NCBI RefSeq assembly: GCF_018860585.1
Contig: NZ_JAHKPR010000082.1
Location: 47,994-86,515 of the forward strand
Direction of reading: 5' to 3'
Length of the DNA: 38,522 nt
Source: Colwellia sp. E2M01
GTDB lineage: Bacteria; Pseudomonadota; Gammaproteobacteria; Enterobacterales; Alteromonadaceae
In this document: piece after piece, positions 23,281 through 32,364 of the stretch
How the letters are laid out: the number at the start of each line of letters is the position of its first letter
How positions within the stretch are numbered: the stretch's first letter is position 1
Made by a program: the position numbers and the translations under genes
The notes under the pieces: model-generated
The model's input: the letters and a program-made list of their open reading frames with translations, nothing else
Databases searched by the model: none
What the model was told of the DNA's origin: nothing

Positions 23281-25716
23281 ATGTTAGCCTTACGTTCTTT
23301 TTTCTATTTTTTATTAAAACTACCACTTAAATTTCTTGTTCGCTGTAAAATTATCACTGACAGTCAAGCGATTACTGAAAAGCCAGACCAGCCAATTTTT
23401 TATATTGTATTACATAAATCAGCCTCTGATTTATTAACACTACAGCGTGCTTGTAAAAAACAAAACCTACCTGATCCACTCGGGCAAGTTACTCTTAATG
23501 GTACTAGCTTTGACCGTACTTTATGCTTAGCTAATCCAACGCCGCTGTTTTCATGTCGCAAAATTAAAAAAACAACCGCATCAACTCAAGGCTTAGCACT
23601 TTTAAAGCAACATACACTTGATGAAAACCTTGATGCTAAACTTATTCCCGCTAATTTAATTTGGGGTAAAGCGCCTACTAAAGAACGCCGAAACCTAAAT
23701 ATTGGTACTTTAATCGCCGATCAAGAATCACCAAGTTGGTTACGTAAATTCTTCATCGTATTGTTTTTAGGTCGTGATACGTTAGTACGTTTTAGTGAAT
23801 CTATATCGTTACGCGATATTACCGACAACCACGGTAGTGATGAAGATGCTACGCGTAAATTCTTACGTGTTGCTCGTTTTCATTTTCATCGCCAGACTAT
23901 TGCTGCTAAAGGCCCGAGATTAATGCATCGTAAACAGATGTTTACTGCACTACTTGCCAACCCATCTATCAAACGAATTATTAGCGATGAAGCTAAAAGT
24001 AAAAAAGTTTCAGAGGCGCAAATTAAAAAAGAAGCCCTAGCTATGATGAATGAAATCGCCGGTGACTATAACGTGTCTTGGGTGCGTTTTGGTGAGGTAA
24101 TTTTACATTGGTTATGGGCAAGGTTATACAGCGCAATTAATGTGAGTAACGCTAAGGTGTTACGTAAACTTGCACAAGATGGCCACGAGATAATTTATGT
24201 TCCTTGTCATCGTAGCCACATGGATTATTTATTACTGTCTTATGTGATTATTCAAGAAGGTTTAGTAATGCCACGTATTGCTGCAGGTATTAACTTAAAT
24301 TTTTGGCCAGCAGGTACGGTATTTAGAAAAGCAGGTGCTTTCTTTATTCGTCGTAGCTTTGGTGGTAATCGCTTATATTCGACAATTTTCCGTGAATATT
24401 TAGGCTTACTTTTTGAACGTGGTTACAGTGTTAAGTACTACACAGAAGGTGGACGTAGCCGTACAGGTAGATTATTAACACCAAAAACTGGCATGCTTGC
24501 TATGAGTATACAAAGTTTATTACGCGGTATCGACAGACCATTAACGCTAGTACCAGTCTACTTAGGTTACGAACACGTAATGGAAGTAGGCACTTACCAC
24601 AAAGAATTAAGTGGCAGCGAGAAAAAAGGCGAGTCTATCTTTGGCGTACTTAAGGCGATTAAAAACTTACGTAACTACGGTAACGGTTATGTAAATTTTG
24701 GTGAGCCAATGAATATTAACGAATTTCTTAATGAGAAAGTACCTAATTGGAAAGACGCTATTGATCCAATAGATCCACAAAAGCCAACGTGGTTAACACC
24801 TACCGTTAACGAACTTGCTGAAAACGTAATGGAAAATATCAACAAAAGCGCTGCTTTAAACGGTGTTGCATTAATAGCTTTGATATTACAAACCTCTAAA
24901 AATAAGGCTTTGTCTAAAGTTGAGTTAGAAACACAGCTCGATTTTTTCTTAAACGTACAACGCCAAGCACCTTTCAGTAAACAGTTAACAGTACCTAAAG
25001 AATCAGCTGCAGAGTTAATTGAACATGTTATTTCTCTTAATAAAGTTACTATCACAGAAGATAGTTTTGGCAGTATCATTTCGCTGTCTGAGAAAGCTAA
25101 TTTAGAAATGCGTTATTACCGTAATAACATTTTACACAGCTATGTGGTACCAGCCTTAACCTGTCGACTACTCGATAAACACAGTAAAATAAATCAAGAC
25201 GATTTAATTGCTAAGGTACAAGTATTAGCTTCATTATTGAAAGAAGATTTATACCTTTACCAAGATAAAAAACAAATAGAACAACAAACATTACAAATAC
25301 TTAACGTATTTGAAGAAATGGATATTGCCAAACAAAGTAAAGCCGGTTTCTGGTCACTTACTGACGATATACAGCAATTAAGTCAGGTTCACGCGATGGC
25401 AGACTGTGTTGATGAAAGCTTACAACGCTTAGCTATTATTACTTCTCTAATAAGTCGTTTAGGCCCGTTAAGTAAACGTGATTTAGAAACGAAAGTAGTG
25501 GCTATTGCACAGCGATTGTCAGTATTAAACAGCATTAATGCCCCAGAGTTTATTGATAAACGCGCCCAATCTACCTTGATATCAACTATTCGTGAGCAAG
25601 GCTATATTGAGGTTAATGAAGATGGTTTATTAGTAACGAGTGACAGCATGGCTGAAATGAAAGCAACCGTAGTTAACCTAGTCGATATTGAAGTATTACA
25701 AAGTATTGCTCGCTAG
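23281..25716 (+). CDS. plsB: Glycerol-3-phosphate 1-O-acyltransferase PlsB
   Basis: This protein has 811 residues, close to E. coli PlsB (807). It is a peripheral inner-membrane enzyme that acylates position 1 of glycerol-3-phosphate and so commits carbon to phospholipid synthesis. The HX4D catalytic motif HRSHMD starts at residue 310 (306 in E. coli). Other family blocks are GINLNFWPAGTVFRKAGAFF followed by IRRSFGGNR, YYTEGGRSRTGRLLTPKTGM and LVPVYLGYEHVMEVGTY. The ATG at 23281 aligns with the E. coli N-terminus (LALRSFFYFLLKLPLKFLVR against the E. coli start), whereas a GTG at 23257 adds 8 residues and lies at the predicted transcription start. It is monocistronic, ending at a bidirectional terminator. 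Confidence 0.97.
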   Translation: MLALRSFFYFLLKLPLKFLVRCKIITDSQAITEKPDQPIFYIVLHKSASDLLTLQRACKKQNLPDPLGQVTLNGTSFDRTLCLANPTPLFSCRKIKKTTASTQGLALLKQHTLDENLDAKLIPANLIWGKAPTKERRNLNIGTLIADQESPSWLRKFFIVLFLGRDTLVRFSESISLRDITDNHGSDEDATRKFLRVARFHFHRQTIAAKGPRLMHRKQMFTALLANPSIKRIISDEAKSKKVSEAQIKKEALAMMNEIAGDYNVSWVRFGEVILHWLWARLYSAINVSNAKVLRKLAQDGHEIIYVPCHRSHMDYLLLSYVIIQEGLVMPRIAAGINLNFWPAGTVFRKAGAFFIRRSFGGNRLYSTIFREYLGLLFERGYSVKYYTEGGRSRTGRLLTPKTGMLAMSIQSLLRGIDRPLTLVPVYLGYEHVMEVGTYHKELSGSEKKGESIFGVLKAIKNLRNYGNGYVNFGEPMNINEFLNEKVPNWKDAIDPIDPQKPTWLTPTVNELAENVMENINKSAALNGVALIALILQTSKNKALSKVELETQLDFFLNVQRQAPFSKQLTVPKESAAELIEHVISLNKVTITEDSFGSIISLSEKANLEMRYYRNNILHSYVVPALTCRLLDKHSKINQDDLIAKVQVLASLLKEDLYLYQDKKQIEQQTLQILNVFEEMDIAKQSKAGFWSLTDDIQQLSQVHAMADCVDESLQRLAIITSLISRLGPLSKRDLETKVVAIAQRLSVLNSINAPEFIDKRAQSTLISTIREQGYIEVNEDGLLVTSDSMAEMKATVVNLVDIEVLQSIAR

Positions 25717-25762
25717 TATTTAAGCTACTCTGCAATTGTCACAGAATCATTAAAAATAATAT

Positions 25763-25800
25763 AAAAAACACCACTGACAACTTAGCCAATGGTGTTTTTT
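25763..25800. terminator. Bidirectional intrinsic terminator (plsB / dctM)
   Basis: AAAAAACACCA (25763-25773) pairs exactly with TGGTGTTTTTT (25790-25800) across a 16-nt loop. The A- and T-tracts serve both converging genes: plsB, ending at 25716, and the TRAP operon, ending at 25844. Confidence 0.85.
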
Positions 25801-25843
25801 TATGTCTGTTATTTAGCCCAACTTGTCATACTAGTTTCATTGA

Positions 25844-27124
25844 TTAGGCGATAATCAACAGCTCTGGGAAACTCAGCACTAATAACAACACAATGACTTG
25901 TATGATCACAAAAGGTATAACACCTTTATAAATAGTGCTTGTTTTCATCCATTTAGGCGCAACACCTTTTAAATAAAATAAGCTAAACCCAAAAGGTGGT
26001 GTTAAAAATGAGGTTTGTAGATTCATTGATATTAAAATGGCGAACCACACTAAGTTAATATCTAAAGCGACAGCGACAGGTAATAAAATAGGCACCACTA
26101 AAAAAGCTATTTCAATAAAGTCGATAAAAAAGCCTAAAATTAAAATAGCTAGCATGGCAATGATGATAAACATCCATTTACCATCAGACAATTCCATAAA
26201 AAAGTCTTCAAGAATATATTCACTACCTGAATAACTAAACACCATCGCAAATGCGGTAGCGCCAATAAGTACAGCAAATACCATCGAGGTGACTTTAACG
26301 GTTTCTTTCGATATATCGTGTAATTTATTAAAAGAAAAGGTGCCGTAAAAACACGATAATATTATTGCCCCAACAGCACCAATTGCTGACGATTCAGTTG
26401 GCGTGGCGATACCTGCAAAAATAGAGCCTAATACCACTAAAATAAGTAGCATAGGTGGCAGAATATCTTTTAATGCTTGTAGCAATAATTCACGTTTATT
26501 TTCTGTTACCTCAATAGGCGGCATAAGATCAGGTTTTATTTGACCTAATATCAAAATATATAAAGTATACAAAACAACTAATAACATACCGGGAATAACT
26601 GCAGCTTGAAATAAATCACCAACTGGCACGCCCATCACATCACCCAAAATAATAAGAATAATAGACGGCGGTATGATTTGCCCTAAAGTACCTGATGCAC
26701 AAATAACGCCAGCAGCAGTTGGTTGATGATAGTTATTTTTTAACATTACCGGTAAAGATATGATGCCCATTGCTACCACACTTGCGCCAACCACACCGGT
26801 TGAAGCCGCTAACAAAGTACCAACAATAATCGTTGATATGGCAACACCGCCTGAAATGCCGCCAAAAAGCTTAGCTGAAGACTCTAATAAACGCTCTGCT
26901 AAACCTGTTTTTTGTAAAACAATCCCCATGAAGATAAACATAGGTACAGCCATCAATATGGTGTTTTGCATAATAGCCATAATGCGATACGGCATAAACG
27001 CAAAAAGATCTAAACCTAGTACAGCCACACCAACAATCAGTGACACACCTGCAAAAGTAAAAGCGACAGAGTAACCTAAGAATAAACAAAGTAGCGCAAC
27101 CGCAAATAAGACCAACCCCGTCAT
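25844..27124 (-). CDS. TRAP transporter large permease (DctM-like)
   Basis: This 426-residue inner-membrane protein carries the transport path of a tripartite ATP-independent periplasmic transporter and uses the sodium gradient. About twelve hydrophobic helices are seen. Family motifs include AVPMFIFMGIVLQKTGLAER, ASTGVVGASVVAMGIISLPV, CASGTLGQIIPPSIILIILG and ATPTESSAIGAVGAIILS. The ATG overlaps the DctQ stop by one base (TAATG), with AAGGAG eight bases upstream, so the two are coupled. The substrate is decided by the binding protein, encoded first in the operon. Confidence 0.95.
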   Translation of the reverse strand: MTGLVLFAVALLCLFLGYSVAFTFAGVSLIVGVAVLGLDLFAFMPYRIMAIMQNTILMAVPMFIFMGIVLQKTGLAERLLESSAKLFGGISGGVAISTIIVGTLLAASTGVVGASVVAMGIISLPVMLKNNYHQPTAAGVICASGTLGQIIPPSIILIILGDVMGVPVGDLFQAAVIPGMLLVVLYTLYILILGQIKPDLMPPIEVTENKRELLLQALKDILPPMLLILVVLGSIFAGIATPTESSAIGAVGAIILSCFYGTFSFNKLHDISKETVKVTSMVFAVLIGATAFAMVFSYSGSEYILEDFFMELSDGKWMFIIIAMLAILILGFFIDFIEIAFLVVPILLPVAVALDINLVWFAILISMNLQTSFLTPPFGFSLFYLKGVAPKWMKTSTIYKGVIPFVIIQVIVLLLVLSFPELLIIA

Positions 27125-27690
27125 TATAATGCTCCTTGGTTGCTGTTATTACTGTTGTCATCATCAACACTAGTATCCGTGCTATGCGCTACAATTTTGC
27201 CTCTTAGGGTTTGAATACTAGTTAATATCACGTGCAAAATTGCCAAGATTAAAAACAATGACGACAAAGGAATAACACTGCGGACAATCCATCGGTGTGG
27301 TAAACCACCGGGATCACCACTGCCCTCACCCATTTCATAAGCTTCAAAGGCATAATTGTAACCGTAATACATAATTAATAAGGTAATGGGTAAAGCTAGG
27401 ACAATTGAGCCAAAAATATTAATGATGGCTTTCTTTTTTGCAGACATAACATCATAAAATATATCAACACGTACATGCGCGTCTTCTTTTAAAGTATAAG
27501 CAATGCCAAACATAAACATAGCAGCAAATAGATGCCATTCTAATTCCTGCATACCTATGCTGACGTCATTAAAGAAATAACGCATGATCACATCATAAAA
27601 AACATTAGCGATCATAAGCAGCATTAACAAACTGCAAATATTTCCTAAAACATCAATAATTTTACTGATAACTTTTAAACTAGTATTCAT
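27124..27690 (-). CDS. TRAP transporter small permease (DctQ-like)
   Basis: This 188-residue protein has four membrane helices (for example ICSLLMLLMIANVFYDVIMR and IINIFGSIVLALPITLLIMY). EWHLFAAMFMFGIAYTLKED and AHVRVDIFYDVMS are DctQ signatures. It pairs with DctM as the membrane part of the transporter. An AAAGAG sequence lies upstream of the ATG. The C-terminal tail is Asp/Asn-rich and cytoplasmic. A hairpin at 27771-27794 separates it from dctP. Confidence 0.93.
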   Translation of the reverse strand: MNTSLKVISKIIDVLGNICSLLMLLMIANVFYDVIMRYFFNDVSIGMQELEWHLFAAMFMFGIAYTLKEDAHVRVDIFYDVMSAKKKAIINIFGSIVLALPITLLIMYYGYNYAFEAYEMGEGSGDPGGLPHRWIVRSVIPLSSLFLILAILHVILTSIQTLRGKIVAHSTDTSVDDDNSNNSNQGAL

Positions 27691-27762
27691 CTATGGGCTC
27701 TTTATGGCTCTTATATTTTATGGTTATTTCTGGTTTTTAAACTACTTAAATTCAAGCTATAA

Positions 27763-27794
27763 AAACAAGAAAGCGCAGCTAAAAAGCCGCGCTT
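27763..27794 (-). terminator. Intra-operon attenuator between dctP and dctQ
   Basis: On the minus strand, AAGCGCGGC and GCTGCGCTT form a 9-bp stem with a 6-nt loop, then TCTTGTTTTT. The one imperfect position is a G-U wobble in minus-strand RNA (an A-C mismatch in the plus strand), so it works in the dctP transcript. It lies 25 bp after the dctP stop and probably keeps dctQM below dctP in expression, as is usual when a binding protein is needed in excess. Confidence 0.75.
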
Positions 27795-27818
27795 ACTACT
27801 TTACAGCAAATAAATAAA

Positions 27819-28904
27819 TTACTCATCAAAGTTGTCTAAATAAGCTCTTTCAGACAAATCTGTCCATGTTCTAATTTGACTTTTATAATCTTTTAACGAT
27901 TGTAAAATTTCTGCTGTCATTGGATCTTTATTAGCAAACTCTGTCAGTAATTCATCATTCGTTTTTTTAATAACATTCATCACACTTTTAGGGAATGAAC
28001 GAATTTTTATATCTGGATATTCTTTTTTCAGCGACGCTAAGTTTTCAGCACTTACATGCATTGACTGCGCGTACATATCGTATGCTGCAGCTTTCATTGC
28101 TACTGTTAAAATAACTTGTAAATCTTTTGGTAAACTATCGTAAGCTTTTTGATTTACCATAAACTGCAGTTCAGCACCTGGCTCATGCCAACCAGTGTAG
28201 TAATAAGGCGCTATTTTATGAAAGCCCATACGTAAATCTAAAGAAGGGCCAACCCACTCTACAGCGTCAATAGTATTACGCTCTAACGCAGTATATAGCT
28301 CGCCCGATGGGATATTTGTTGGTTTTGCACCAAGTTTTGCTAGAACTTCACCAGCAAATCCTGGAATACGAATTTTAAGGCCTTGGAGATCTTCAACGCT
28401 ATTGATTTCTTTTTTGAACCAACCCGCCATCTGATTACCAGTATTACCTCCAGGAAATGACATAATGCCGTATTGATCATACACTTTTTTCATCAACTCC
28501 ATACCGCCACCATAGTAAAACCATGCGTGACGTTCAGAGGCGATCATGCCAAATGGAATCGTTGTAAAAAATTGGGTATTAAAGTCCTTACCTTTCCAGT
28601 AATAAGACGCGGAATGCCCCATTTGATATTGACCGCTTTTAACAAAGTCGAAAATACCAAGTGCTGATTTATGTTTATTTGCCGAGTCAATACGAATAGT
28701 AAAACGGCCATTTGACATCTCTTTGACCATTTTTGCCATATTTTTTGAAGCTTCACCAAAAATAGGAAAATTAGGCCCCCAGGTTTCAGCTAAACGCCAA
28801 CGATATTTTTTACCATCATTTGCATAAGCTGAGCCACTAAAACCTAATGAGGTTAAGAGAAGCGATACAAGCAGCATCATTTTTACTAAAAGAGTTTTGT
28901 TCAT
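27819..28904 (-). CDS. TRAP substrate-binding protein (DctP family, TakP/lactate-type)
   Basis: This 361-residue periplasmic receptor has a signal peptide ending SAYA (residue 28). The ligand domain includes GLKIRIPGFAGEVLAKLGAK, PSGELYTALERNTIDAVEWV and the following GPSLDLRMGFHKIAPYYYTG then WHEPG. The EWVGP...GFHK...YYYxGWHEPG run is characteristic of the subgroup that binds 2-oxo acids or lactate (TakP of Rhodobacter, the Thermus lactate protein), rather than C4-dicarboxylate-type DctP. The Arg of IRIPG is the usual carboxylate clamp. The exact substrate is therefore likely a monocarboxylate or 2-oxo acid, by family inference only. An AAAGGGA sequence precedes the ATG. Repeat copy B begins 59 bp upstream. 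Confidence 0.92.
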   Translation of the reverse strand: MNKTLLVKMMLLVSLLLTSLGFSGSAYANDGKKYRWRLAETWGPNFPIFGEASKNMAKMVKEMSNGRFTIRIDSANKHKSALGIFDFVKSGQYQMGHSASYYWKGKDFNTQFFTTIPFGMIASERHAWFYYGGGMELMKKVYDQYGIMSFPGGNTGNQMAGWFKKEINSVEDLQGLKIRIPGFAGEVLAKLGAKPTNIPSGELYTALERNTIDAVEWVGPSLDLRMGFHKIAPYYYTGWHEPGAELQFMVNQKAYDSLPKDLQVILTVAMKAAAYDMYAQSMHVSAENLASLKKEYPDIKIRSFPKSVMNVIKKTNDELLTEFANKDPMTAEILQSLKDYKSQIRTWTDLSERAYLDNFDE

Positions 28905-29381
28905 CTGTTATTCCCTTTAAACTTTCATAATTATCATAAATATCTATCTTAAATCTAGATATATACCCGTTACCATTGAAGATGCATGTTTCAGAGCGCT
29001 TGAGCGATTTACATCTCAAGTTGCAGTGAGGAGGCGCTGTGATGAAGGAATGGTTATTCAGGAGAATTGCTCCTACATTCTCATTATAAGCTACACCCAT
29101 GTAGCGTCCTGCTAAGTCACAATGAAGAAGTAATATTGCTCAAACGCTTCTTCGATAGTTGAACTAAAATTGAAACTAAATTTAATAGATAAGTTGTATC
29201 GCGATTTAATGCGTGTTTACAAGTAGACATTTTGACAAATTACTACTTTAATTAATAATCGCTAATAAACAAGCGCTTAACTATTGTGGCAATAATTAGC
29301 ACTAGTTTTATATAAATAACTTAGGCATTATGCAAGATAGCTTAAATAAATCAATAATAAAAAACCAATGGATACAATAAG
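28905..29381. other. Intergenic region between dctP and the FIST gene
   Basis: No gene is supported. About 120 bp is dispersed repeat (28963-29083); the remaining 300 bp is AT-rich and should hold the divergent promoters. A TACAAT word lies just before the FIST start, but it is too close to serve as a -10 for a normal leader. Confidence 0.55.
28963..29083. repeat. Composite dispersed repeat, copy B (half palindrome plus hairpin module)
   Basis: The first 50 bp (28963-29012) is the reverse complement of the right half of copy A, with arm TATACCCGTTACCATT and core CAGAGCGCTTGAGCG. The sequence then leaves the copy A pattern and enters a hairpin module at 29048-29080: outer stem GAATG/CATTC and inner stem AGGAG/CTCCT with loop AATTG. 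The same module occurs at 38486-38519. The composite suggests that two repeat modules combine. Confidence 0.7.
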
Positions 29382-30518
29382 ATGGAAGGAAGTCTGTTCT
29401 TTTGGCATACAAACAGCGATAGCCTCGCTGATTTCAAAATAGGCCTAAACCTTGCCCAAGCTAGTGATGCAACAAGTTTAATGGTATTAGCTTGTAATCA
29501 AAACGACTATCCAACTCAAGACCTTAATATATTATTAAAAACCTGTTTACTGCCTATTTTTGGGGGAATTTACCCCATGATTTCCCACCAAGATACCTTA
29601 ATGAAGCAAGGCGCTTTAATTATTGGCTTTCAAGAAACCTATAATATCTCTACGTTTTCTAACTTACATCAACTCAAAGACGAAGATGCTTTAGAAAACT
29701 ATATTAATTCACAACTAGAAGAAAAACTTAACTTTCATAGCGATAATTTTCTGATGTTTTTTGATGGCTTGATGAATAATGTTGAAGACTTTATTGATTG
29801 TCTTTTTGAATGCCTAGATCACGGTATTACTATTGCTGGAGGAGGTGCTGGGCATGTCGACTTTGTTCAACGCCCGTGCATTTTTACTAATCAAGGCTTA
29901 CGTAGCAATGTTGTATTATTAGTGACTTTACCTAGCAAGTTAACCACTTCTGTGGCGCACGGTTGGAAGATATTTCAAGGGCCTTTTTTAGCTTCTGAAG
30001 TAGAAGAGCAAACCGTACTTAGTTTAAATTACGAACCTGCCTTTGACTTATATTCCCAAGCTATAGAAAGCACAAGCAATTATAAATTTACTGAAGGTAA
30101 CTTTTTCGATATTGCCAAGCGTTACCCTTTAGGTATTGAAGACATTAACAGTAACCTAATAATACGAGAGATCATTGTCTCTCAATATGGTTATTTACAA
30201 TGTGCCGGAAAAATTCCTATTAACTCAATGATCTATTTACTTGAGGGCGATATTGATAGTTTAATTGAAACTACAGAGCAAACCGCCATCGATTTATTTT
30301 CTAAAACAACCGCTGAATCTGCGCAAATATCGATGATCTTTGATTGTATTGGCAGGGTGTTATATATGGAAGATGATTTTGCTCGAGAGTTACATGTCAT
30401 TAATAAACATAGAACATCATCCGCATTATTTGGTGTATTGTCTATAGGTGAAATAGCCAATAGCAAAAGTGGGGCTATTCGCTTACTTAATAAAACAACC
30501 GTTATTAGTACTTGGTAA
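29382..30518 (+). CDS. FIST-domain sensory protein (FIST_N + FIST_C), NosP-like candidate
   Basis: This 378-residue soluble sensor has FIST_N at about residues 30-215 (IFGGIYPMI, GALIIGFQ, FFDGLMNNVEDFIDCLFECL, IAGGGAGHVDFVQRPCIFTN) and FIST_C at about 225-360 (EPAFDLYSQAIES, FFDIAKRYPLGI, SALFGVLSIGEIAN). The family binds small ligands, and some members (NosP) bind haem and sense nitric oxide. It begins at an ATG with no clear Shine-Dalgarno sequence, and the GGDEF-EAL gene starts 13 bp after its stop. That pairing fits a sensor that controls c-di-GMP turnover. Haem binding is a guess from family and context; no haem ligand can be identified by eye. Confidence 0.88.
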   Translation: MEGSLFFWHTNSDSLADFKIGLNLAQASDATSLMVLACNQNDYPTQDLNILLKTCLLPIFGGIYPMISHQDTLMKQGALIIGFQETYNISTFSNLHQLKDEDALENYINSQLEEKLNFHSDNFLMFFDGLMNNVEDFIDCLFECLDHGITIAGGGAGHVDFVQRPCIFTNQGLRSNVVLLVTLPSKLTTSVAHGWKIFQGPFLASEVEEQTVLSLNYEPAFDLYSQAIESTSNYKFTEGNFFDIAKRYPLGIEDINSNLIIREIIVSQYGYLQCAGKIPINSMIYLLEGDIDSLIETTEQTAIDLFSKTTAESAQISMIFDCIGRVLYMEDDFARELHVINKHRTSSALFGVLSIGEIANSKSGAIRLLNKTTVISTW

Positions 30519-30531
30519 AATTTGAGGCATT

Positions 30532-32343
30532 ATGAATAAAGCGCTTTTTATTATTTCACTACAACATGAGCTAGCAATGGCTATTGGTAACAAGCTTGAT
30601 TTAAAAGCTATGTTGAAAGTATTTTTAAAAGTTTGTTTTAATCGACTCAATTTAACTAGTACACACATTTATATTCATTGTGATGAGAATAATATCCCAA
30701 CCAAATTAACTCCGCTTGAAACCAACAATTACCAACATCTACTCAGTATTCCGAAAAAAAAACAAGGTAAATCATGGGTAGAAAATAGTGCTTTATCTCA
30801 CTTTACAGCACAACTGATTAATGCTCAGGAAAATATATCTAAGCAATGTGAAAATGGACGCTACTTCTTCGGTTTTATTATTCCTGATCATGGCTTACTT
30901 ATTTTTGAAACTCATTACGCTATTGATATTGAAGTACAAAAAGCGCTGTTACCTATTTTACAAAAACTATCAACCAGTTGTTATACCTCGCTAGTTCACG
31001 ACTCACTTGTAAAAGAAGTTTACTCAAGACAGTTAGTAGAAGAGAAAGTGGCATTTCAAGCTCAGCATGATGGTTTAACTGGTTTGGTTAACCGACAACA
31101 TTTAAACGTATTACTTGCCGAAGCAATAGAAGAGGCACATTTTAATAAAAAATTTGGTTGTGTTGTCTTTATAGATCTTAACCGGTTTAAGCCTATTAAT
31201 GATTCCATGGGGCATACCGTTGGTGATCAAATACTGCTTATTCTAGCAAACCGCTTACAATCATTAAGCGGTGAGAATATTGATGTCGCTCGTTTTGGTG
31301 GCGATGAGTTTGTGCTACTCATTAGAAATTTAAATCACAATTACCAAGAGGTTGTGACAGAAATAATCAGTGATATCAATCAGCTACTTGCTATTCCTTT
31401 TGTTATCAAAGCTAACTCATATAAGTTAAGTTGCAGCATTGGTTATGTCTTTTTCCCATTACAAAGTAGTACGGTAAATAATATTATTAAATTCGCTGAC
31501 ATCGCGATGTATGAAGCAAAGCGCAATAAAAGTCGATTAGGTAAGCAATATCACTCCTCGATGTCAGACAAAATAAAAAAACGCTTAGCTTATGTTGAAG
31601 ATATGAAGCAAGGGTTAAAAAATGGCGATTTCAAATTATTTTATCAACCGCAATACAACCATAGCGGCGATATTATTGGCGCTGAAGCATTATTACGTTG
31701 GCAACATCCTATTCATGGTATTGAATCACCTGCTGTGTACATTCCTATTGCCGAAGAAAGTGACTTAATTCTTAATATTGGTCAATGGGTATTAGAGCAA
31801 GCATGTGCTGATATTCATAAAATAGAACAATTATCTCTACCTAACACTTTTAAGAATATATCAATTAACGTCAGTGCCAAACAATTAATTCAGCATGATT
31901 TTCAAGATAAAGTAATGCAAGCAATCAAAGCCAATAATATTTTGGCGGAGCACTTAGGTTTAGAGTTAACCGAAAATTTACTTGTTGAAAATATTGAAGA
32001 CTCTATAAAGCTCATTGCTTCATTTAAAGCCAATGCTATTACTTCTAGTATTGATGATTTTGGTACAGGTTATTCTTCATTAACTTATTTAAAACGCATT
32101 CCTGCAAGAGTATTAAAAATAGACCGTTCTTTTGTTGCAAATATTGAACAGAGTAATGAAAGTGTCGCCATTGCGAGTATGATCATTAGCTTAGGTAAAA
32201 CATTACACATGAACGTACTGGCAGAAGGTGTAGAAACAATAGATGAATTTAATTGCCTAAAAATGCTTGGTTGCTATCAATACCAAGGTTATTATTTTAA
32301 CAGACCCTTACCTTTTGAAGAGTTTATTCAGTTGTTCAACTAA
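30532..32343 (+). CDS. GGDEF-EAL protein (bifunctional c-di-GMP synthase/phosphodiesterase)
   Basis: This 603-residue cytoplasmic protein has an N-terminal region (1-165) of mixed alpha/beta character, possibly GAF-like, then a GGDEF domain at about 175-340 and an EAL domain at about 355-600. The synthase motif is intact (ARFGGDEFVLL), but the RxxD inhibitory site is replaced (GENI). The phosphodiesterase motifs are intact: GAEALLRW, ISINVSAKQL, LELTENLL, SIDDFGTGYSSL, LKIDRSFV and AEGVET. Both activities are therefore possible. It has no transmembrane segment, so the signal must come from a partner, most likely the FIST protein encoded 13 bp upstream. GAGG five bases before the ATG supports the start. 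Confidence 0.94.
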   Translation: MNKALFIISLQHELAMAIGNKLDLKAMLKVFLKVCFNRLNLTSTHIYIHCDENNIPTKLTPLETNNYQHLLSIPKKKQGKSWVENSALSHFTAQLINAQENISKQCENGRYFFGFIIPDHGLLIFETHYAIDIEVQKALLPILQKLSTSCYTSLVHDSLVKEVYSRQLVEEKVAFQAQHDGLTGLVNRQHLNVLLAEAIEEAHFNKKFGCVVFIDLNRFKPINDSMGHTVGDQILLILANRLQSLSGENIDVARFGGDEFVLLIRNLNHNYQEVVTEIISDINQLLAIPFVIKANSYKLSCSIGYVFFPLQSSTVNNIIKFADIAMYEAKRNKSRLGKQYHSSMSDKIKKRLAYVEDMKQGLKNGDFKLFYQPQYNHSGDIIGAEALLRWQHPIHGIESPAVYIPIAEESDLILNIGQWVLEQACADIHKIEQLSLPNTFKNISINVSAKQLIQHDFQDKVMQAIKANNILAEHLGLELTENLLVENIEDSIKLIASFKANAITSSIDDFGTGYSSLTYLKRIPARVLKIDRSFVANIEQSNESVAIASMIISLGKTLHMNVLAEGVETIDEFNCLKMLGCYQYQGYYFNRPLPFEEFIQLFN

Positions 32344-32364
32344 ATTTATAGTAGGGTCTGTTAT

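Noticed and set aside
24687..25079. Minus-strand frame inside plsB
   Set aside because: Antisense to conserved plsB with no start context.
26871..27170. Minus-strand frame across the dctQ-dctM junction
   Set aside because: Both dctQ and dctM are intact and coupled by TAATG; the Cys/Phe-rich product of this frame is a shadow.
28837..29100. Minus-strand frame of 87 residues spanning repeat B and the start of dctP
   Set aside because: It overlaps dctP in another frame and runs through a dispersed repeat; the dctP start has its own Shine-Dalgarno sequence and signal peptide.
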